Of a stretch of 32,662 nt of DNA, positions 29,371 to 32,662 are shown piece by piece. The translations under genes were made by a program, and so were the position numbers. The stretch comes from CAZLPZ01 sp964561535 (GTDB lineage Bacteria; Pseudomonadota; Alphaproteobacteria; Micavibrionales; Micavibrionaceae). Position 1 is the stretch's first letter. Every line of letters starts with the position of its first letter. Below the pieces are notes generated by a model. The model searched no databases. It was not told the origin of the DNA and was given only the letters and a program-made list of their open reading frames with translations. Location: the NCBI GenBank assembly GCA_964561535.1, contig CAZLPZ010000019.1:1-32662 (forward strand). Direction: 5' to 3'.

Positions 29371-30819
29371 CTACCGCCCAAACACCTTTAAAACCGCGGC
29401 CACCAAATCATCCACCTGGGGCAGGGCCAGTTTTTCTAAATTCACTGCATACGGCATGGGCACATCGGCGCCGCACAGACGCGCGGGTGGGGCGTCCAAA
29501 TCATCAAACGCATGTTCACACACCATCGCGCAAATTTCAGACGCGACAGACGCAAACGCCCAATCTTCCTGGAACGCCAACACGCGATTGGTTTTCCGCA
29601 CCGATTCCAAAATTGTAAACCGATCAATCGGGCGAATGGTGCGCAGGTTGATCACCTCGGCCGCCACACCATGATCGCGCGCCAAAATCTCGGCCGCCGC
29701 CAAACATTTCGACACGCCTACCGAATACGACACAAGCGTAATATCGGTGCCTGTCCGTTCGATTTTCGCACGCCCAATGGGGATCACATATTCATCATCA
29801 TTCGGCACATCAAATTGTTGGCCGTACATGACCTCAGACTCGAGCACAACAACCGGGTTCGGATCACGGATCGCGGCCTTTAACAGGCCCTTGGCATCCG
29901 CCGCCGACCACGGCGCGACAACTTTTAACCCCGGCACGTGCGCGTACCAGGCCGCGAAATCTTGGGAATGTTGCGCGCCCACGCGACCCGGCGCGCCGTT
30001 GGGCCCGCGGAACACAATGGGACACCCCAACTGTCCGCCCGCCATATACAGCGTTTTTGCGGCTGAATTTATAATATGATCGATCGCCTGCATCGCGAAA
30101 TTCATGGTCATGAATTCGACAATGGGTTTTAACCCTTCGAACGCCGCGCCCACCGCAATCCCCGTAAATCCATGCTCGGTAATGGGCGTATCGATCACGC
30201 GTTTATCACCAAATTCGGCGAGCATGCCTTTCGACACCTTGTACGCGCCATCATATTCGGCGACCTCTTCCCCAATCAAAAAAACATTTGTATCGCGGCG
30301 CATTTCTTCGGACATCGCGACACGCAGGGCATCGCGCACGGGCATCGTTGTTGTTTTCCCGTCGCCAAAGAATTTTTCTTCATCAAAGAGAGGCGGTTCG
30401 ATAATCACCCCTTGGGCAAACAGGATATCACGAGAAAGAGCGTCATCCCCGCGCAGGCCGGGATCCAGTGAAATCGAGGCCCCGGCCAAGCCTGAGGTGA
30501 CAGTCCCTGCCGTTTGCGGCACACACGGAATATCAATGACAGGCGCGGTTGAATTATTGGCCGCCGTATAGGTCTCCCCGGCGTCCAACAACACGGCGAT
30601 CACCGCATTGACCGCCACATTCTCGGTACCCGCGGGGACCAGGATTTTCCCCAGTTTGCCTGAATCAGCGGCCTCAACCTCCATCGTGGCTTTGTCCGTT
30701 TCAATCTCGGCAATGACATCCCCGGACTTAATATTGTCCCCTTCGGCTTTCAACCACCGGGCAATTTTCCCTTCGGTCATCGTGGGCGACAAAGCAGGCA
30801 TTAAAACGTTATTAGGCAT
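29371..30819 (-). CDS. pdhB: Pyruvate dehydrogenase E1 beta subunit with N-terminal lipoyl domain
   Basis: Partner of PdhA in the thiamine-diphosphate decarboxylase. An N-terminal lipoyl domain (1-80, Lys43 in ETDKATMEVEA) is nearly identical to that of PdhC. This fusion is typical of many alphaproteobacteria. The transketolase-like part runs from about 158: VRDALRVAMSEEMRRDTNVFLIGEEVAEYDGAYKVSKGM, then FMTMNFAMQAIDHIINSAAKT and VFRGPNG. The linker contains residues about 107-127 (TVTSGLAGASISLDPGLRGDD), encoded by a palindromic repeat at 30441-30502 read in frame. It follows the VOC gene by 12 bases. 482 residues. Confidence 0.95.
   Translation of the reverse strand: MPNNVLMPALSPTMTEGKIARWLKAEGDNIKSGDVIAEIETDKATMEVEAADSGKLGKILVPAGTENVAVNAVIAVLLDAGETYTAANNSTAPVIDIPCVPQTAGTVTSGLAGASISLDPGLRGDDALSRDILFAQGVIIEPPLFDEEKFFGDGKTTTMPVRDALRVAMSEEMRRDTNVFLIGEEVAEYDGAYKVSKGMLAEFGDKRVIDTPITEHGFTGIAVGAAFEGLKPIVEFMTMNFAMQAIDHIINSAAKTLYMAGGQLGCPIVFRGPNGAPGRVGAQHSQDFAAWYAHVPGLKVVAPWSAADAKGLLKAAIRDPNPVVVLESEVMYGQQFDVPNDDEYVIPIGRAKIERTGTDITLVSYSVGVSKCLAAAEILARDHGVAAEVINLRTIRPIDRFTILESVRKTNRVLAFQEDWAFASVASEICAMVCEHAFDDLDAPPARLCGADVPMPYAVNLEKLALPQVDDLVAAVLKVFGR
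30441..30502. repeat. Palindromic element inside pdhB linker
   Basis: CGTCATCCCCGCGCAGGCCG, then GGATCCAG, ending GGCCCCGGCC...GAGGTGAC. Same family as the copies at 3967 and 18191, here translated in frame between lipoyl and catalytic domains. Confidence 0.8.
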
Positions 30820-30831
30820 TATATTTTCTCA

Positions 30832-31227
30832 TCAGTTAGGTGAAACATACGCAACCGCCTCGATCTTGTGACCATCGGGGTCAAAGACAAAGGCGGCATA
30901 ATAATCGTCAGCATAGTGCGCGCGAAATCCGGGAGCTCCGGCATCATTCGCCCCACGTTCAATCGCCGTTTTATAAAACAAATCCACGTCGCGTTTACCA
31001 CGAGCCTTAAAACACACATGGGTTCCGTTTGTTGGGGTAACAGCCCCGCGTCCCGATTCAAGCGGCGTGTTAATGATGAAAAATGAATCGCCATAACCAT
31101 ACGCGGCCATAGCGTCATCCTCGCCAAATAAAAAATCATACCCCAGCGCGTTCATCACCGCGTCATAAAAACCTTTCGATTTTTTGAAATCCGAAACACC
31201 CAACGATATGTGCGCGAACATAGACAT
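30832..31227 (-). CDS. VOC-family (glyoxalase-like) protein
   Basis: A 131-residue protein with the vicinal oxygen chelate fold: the opening HISLGVSDFKKSKGFYDAVMNALGY is the usual first beta-alpha unit, and the closing YAAFVFDPDGHKIEAVAY holds the metal-ligand region (Glu in KIEAV; His6 at the start). Likely a metal-dependent isomerase, lyase or dioxygenase-like enzyme; the substrate cannot be told from sequence. It starts two bases after the pdhA stop and precedes pdhB by 12 bases, so it is inside the PDH operon. Met3 (31221) is an equally possible start. Confidence 0.88.
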   Translation of the reverse strand: MSMFAHISLGVSDFKKSKGFYDAVMNALGYDFLFGEDDAMAAYGYGDSFFIINTPLESGRGAVTPTNGTHVCFKARGKRDVDLFYKTAIERGANDAGAPGFRAHYADDYYAAFVFDPDGHKIEAVAYVSPN

Positions 31228-31229
31228 TA

Positions 31230-32369
31230 TTAATCTTTTGTCTCAATCAACACATCGGTCCACAATTCCGCCGCATCGGGCAACGGCGAGGTTTGCGCGA
31301 ATTCAGCGCAATCCGTGACCACCGATTTGACGTCCGTATCCACGGCGTCAAATTCCGCGTCCTTGACCCCCATGTCGCTCATGACGCGGCGCAGATTGGT
31401 AATCGGATCACGATTTTCTTTGTAATTTTCGACTTCTTCTTTCGTACGATATTTCGCCGGATCCGACATCGAATGCCCGCGATAGCGATACGTGTTCACC
31501 TCGAGGATATATGGCCCCTGCCCCGACCGCACAAAATCCAACGCCGATGCCGCCGCCGCGCGCACAGCCAACACATCCATCCCGTCAACTTCTTCACCCG
31601 GAACACCAAATCCAATACCGCGTTCCGAAAATTTTCCGGCCGCGTGACGTTTGACCGATGTCCCCATCGCGTATCCATTATTTTCAACGATATAGAGTAC
31701 CGGCAGTTTCCACAACGCGGCCATGTTTAAACTTTCGAAAAACTGCCCTTGGTTCGCCGATCCGTCGCCCATATATGTGACGCACACGCCGCCATCGCCC
31801 TTATACTTGTGCGCAAAGGCGAGGCCCGTCCCAATGGATGCCGACGCCCCCACAATGCCGTGACCGCCATAAAATTTCCGGTCGCGGGAAAACATGTGCA
31901 TCGACCCACCCTTGCCCCGGCTATATCCGCCGTCACGACCCGTAAGTTCCGCCATCACCCCGCGGGCCGACATCCCACACGCCAGCATATGCCCGTGATC
32001 GCGATACGTCGTGATCACCGTGTCGCCCGGACGCTGCGCCGACTGAATACCCGTGACAACCGCTTCTTGCCCGATATATAAATGGCAAAATCCGCCAATT
32101 AACCCCATGCCGTATAACTGCCCGGCTTTTTCTTCAAACCGACGGATCAGAAGCATGTCTTGATATAATTTTTTAATTTGGTCTAAACTGGGCATTCGGG
32201 CAGAATTTGATAAATGTGGCGATGGCGCAGACGATTTTTTCAAAGTCGCGGCAGGCGCTTTGGATACCTGAAGCGGAGTCGTTGCATTCATCTTTTTGGT
32301 CTTTGCCGCGGAAGAAACTTTTTTCCCGACCTTCACCATTGACCCCCCTTTTGTCTTTTTTGCCGTCAC
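31230..32369 (-). CDS. pdhA: Pyruvate dehydrogenase E1 alpha subunit
   Basis: Decarboxylates pyruvate with thiamine diphosphate and passes the hydroxyethyl group to lipoate. The start of the catalytic fold is LYQDMLLIRRFEEKAGQLYGMGLIGGFCHLYIGQEA. The thiamine-diphosphate motif GDGSANQGQFFESLNMAALWKLPVLYIVENN and the phosphorylation-loop region YRYRGHSMSDPAKYRT are intact. I prefer the GTG at 32367-32369 because a perfect AAGGAG lies 7 bases upstream; ATG 32337-32339 with a G-rich site is the alternative, and the frame is open to 32453. Either way there is a Lys/Ala/Ser-rich N-terminal extension of about 45-55 residues before the catalytic part. First gene of pdhA-VOC-pdhB. Confidence 0.94.
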   Translation of the reverse strand: MTAKKTKGGSMVKVGKKVSSAAKTKKMNATTPLQVSKAPAATLKKSSAPSPHLSNSARMPSLDQIKKLYQDMLLIRRFEEKAGQLYGMGLIGGFCHLYIGQEAVVTGIQSAQRPGDTVITTYRDHGHMLACGMSARGVMAELTGRDGGYSRGKGGSMHMFSRDRKFYGGHGIVGASASIGTGLAFAHKYKGDGGVCVTYMGDGSANQGQFFESLNMAALWKLPVLYIVENNGYAMGTSVKRHAAGKFSERGIGFGVPGEEVDGMDVLAVRAAAASALDFVRSGQGPYILEVNTYRYRGHSMSDPAKYRTKEEVENYKENRDPITNLRRVMSDMGVKDAEFDAVDTDVKSVVTDCAEFAQTSPLPDAAELWTDVLIETKD

Positions 32370-32540
32370 TATACTGCTCCTTTTTGGATCGTTGCCCAAA
32401 ACATTGGGCGTTTGAAACCGGGATCGTTTTACCTGATTTGTGGGAAATGACAAAGGACCCGCCGTTGTGCGGTGCGAGATTTTTCAAATAACAATCTTAT
32501 ACATGGAATAAATACGCAATAATATTACCGCATTTATTCC

Positions 32541-32570
32541 TTGACTATATTCCTGTGTTTAGGATATATA
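32541..32570 (+). promoter_or_regulatory. Promoter with spacer dyad, reading out of the window
   Basis: TTGACT (32541-32546), 18-base spacer, TATATA (32565-32570). The spacer contains TCCT-GTGTT-TAGG. It closely resembles the promoter at 12775. The 92 bases after it contain a small hairpin (TGACG, 32580-32584, with CGTCA, 32591-32595) and no gene start that can be assigned. Confidence 0.5.
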
Positions 32571-32662
32571 TCATACCAATGACGGTGCAACGTCAGAGAC
32601 GGTGAGATTTATGTATAACAGAACATAACTCTCGGCCCGCGCGGTTCAGCCCTTTCAGGGCC

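Noticed and set aside
30104..30571. Plus-strand ORF over pdhB
   Set aside because: Shadow of pdhB; its protein has no recognisable features.
32510..32662. Possible RNA gene at the window end
   Set aside because: A promoter and a small hairpin are visible, but the sequence stops before any gene can be identified; no tRNA or rRNA signature.
1..32662. CRISPR arrays, insertion-sequence transposases, integrases or phage genes
   Set aside because: None found; the repeats are palindromic elements and short tandem units without regular spacers, and no recombinase-like protein is encoded.

Overview
The window looks like chromosome from a free-living or predatory-type alphaproteobacterium. The evidence is the adjacent flagellin regulators FlbT and FlaF, an MbfA-type ferritin/VIT1 fusion, a pyruvate dehydrogenase E1-beta with its own lipoyl domain, the lgt-midA-pgeF and rplY-pth-ychF gene orders, and a lexA promoter carrying the alphaproteobacterial SOS box GAAC-N7-GAAC. 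A more exact placement (Micavibrio-like or Rhodospirillales-like) is only a guess. Genes are moderately GC-rich, while many intergenic stretches are very AT-rich.

Layout. 1-284: 3' end of a cyclophilin. 442-3932 (minus): rplY, pth, a coupled small unknown gene, ychF and a small membrane protein. 4147-4656: an unknown soluble protein. 4692-7372 (minus): lgt, midA, pgeF. 7525-9159: a lone fused double-ATPase of the peptide-importer family. 9160-9847: non-coding, with a strong terminator and a probable small RNA having its own promoter and terminator. 9848-12587: D,D-carboxypeptidase with SPOR domain, a pilin-like anchored protein, and an HU protein. 12698-13820: an AT-rich island with two small proline-rich ORFs, one carrying a textbook-looking -1 frameshift signal. 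13820-18180: mbfA, parC, lexA. 18301-19720: a DUF5680-like protein, flbT, flaF. 19878-22233: a small membrane protein, a MuiA/DUF4139 protein and a small exported protein. 22349-27435: an AT-richer cluster with a fused CcsBA (System II cytochrome c assembly), a TlpA/ResA-like thioredoxin and a polar-amino-acid ABC permease plus ATPase. 27439-32369 (minus): pdhA, a VOC protein, pdhB and pdhC, with an unrelated plus-strand gene splitting pdhB from pdhC.

A recurring theme is a family of GC-rich palindromic repeats (typical core CGTCATCCCCGCGCAGGCGGGGATCC, shortened or mutated in places). Copies lie in the rplY leader and downstream of lexA, and copies also sit in frame inside pdhC (twice) and pdhB, always in interdomain linkers. 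This resembles the behaviour of Rickettsia palindromic elements. A second repeat family is in frame inside midA.

The observations most worth following are the -1 frameshift candidate at 13126-13176, the in-frame palindromic elements in the PDH genes, the small RNA at 9469-9530, the two promoters sharing one operator-like architecture (12775 and 32541), and System II cytochrome assembly in a lineage that normally uses System I.
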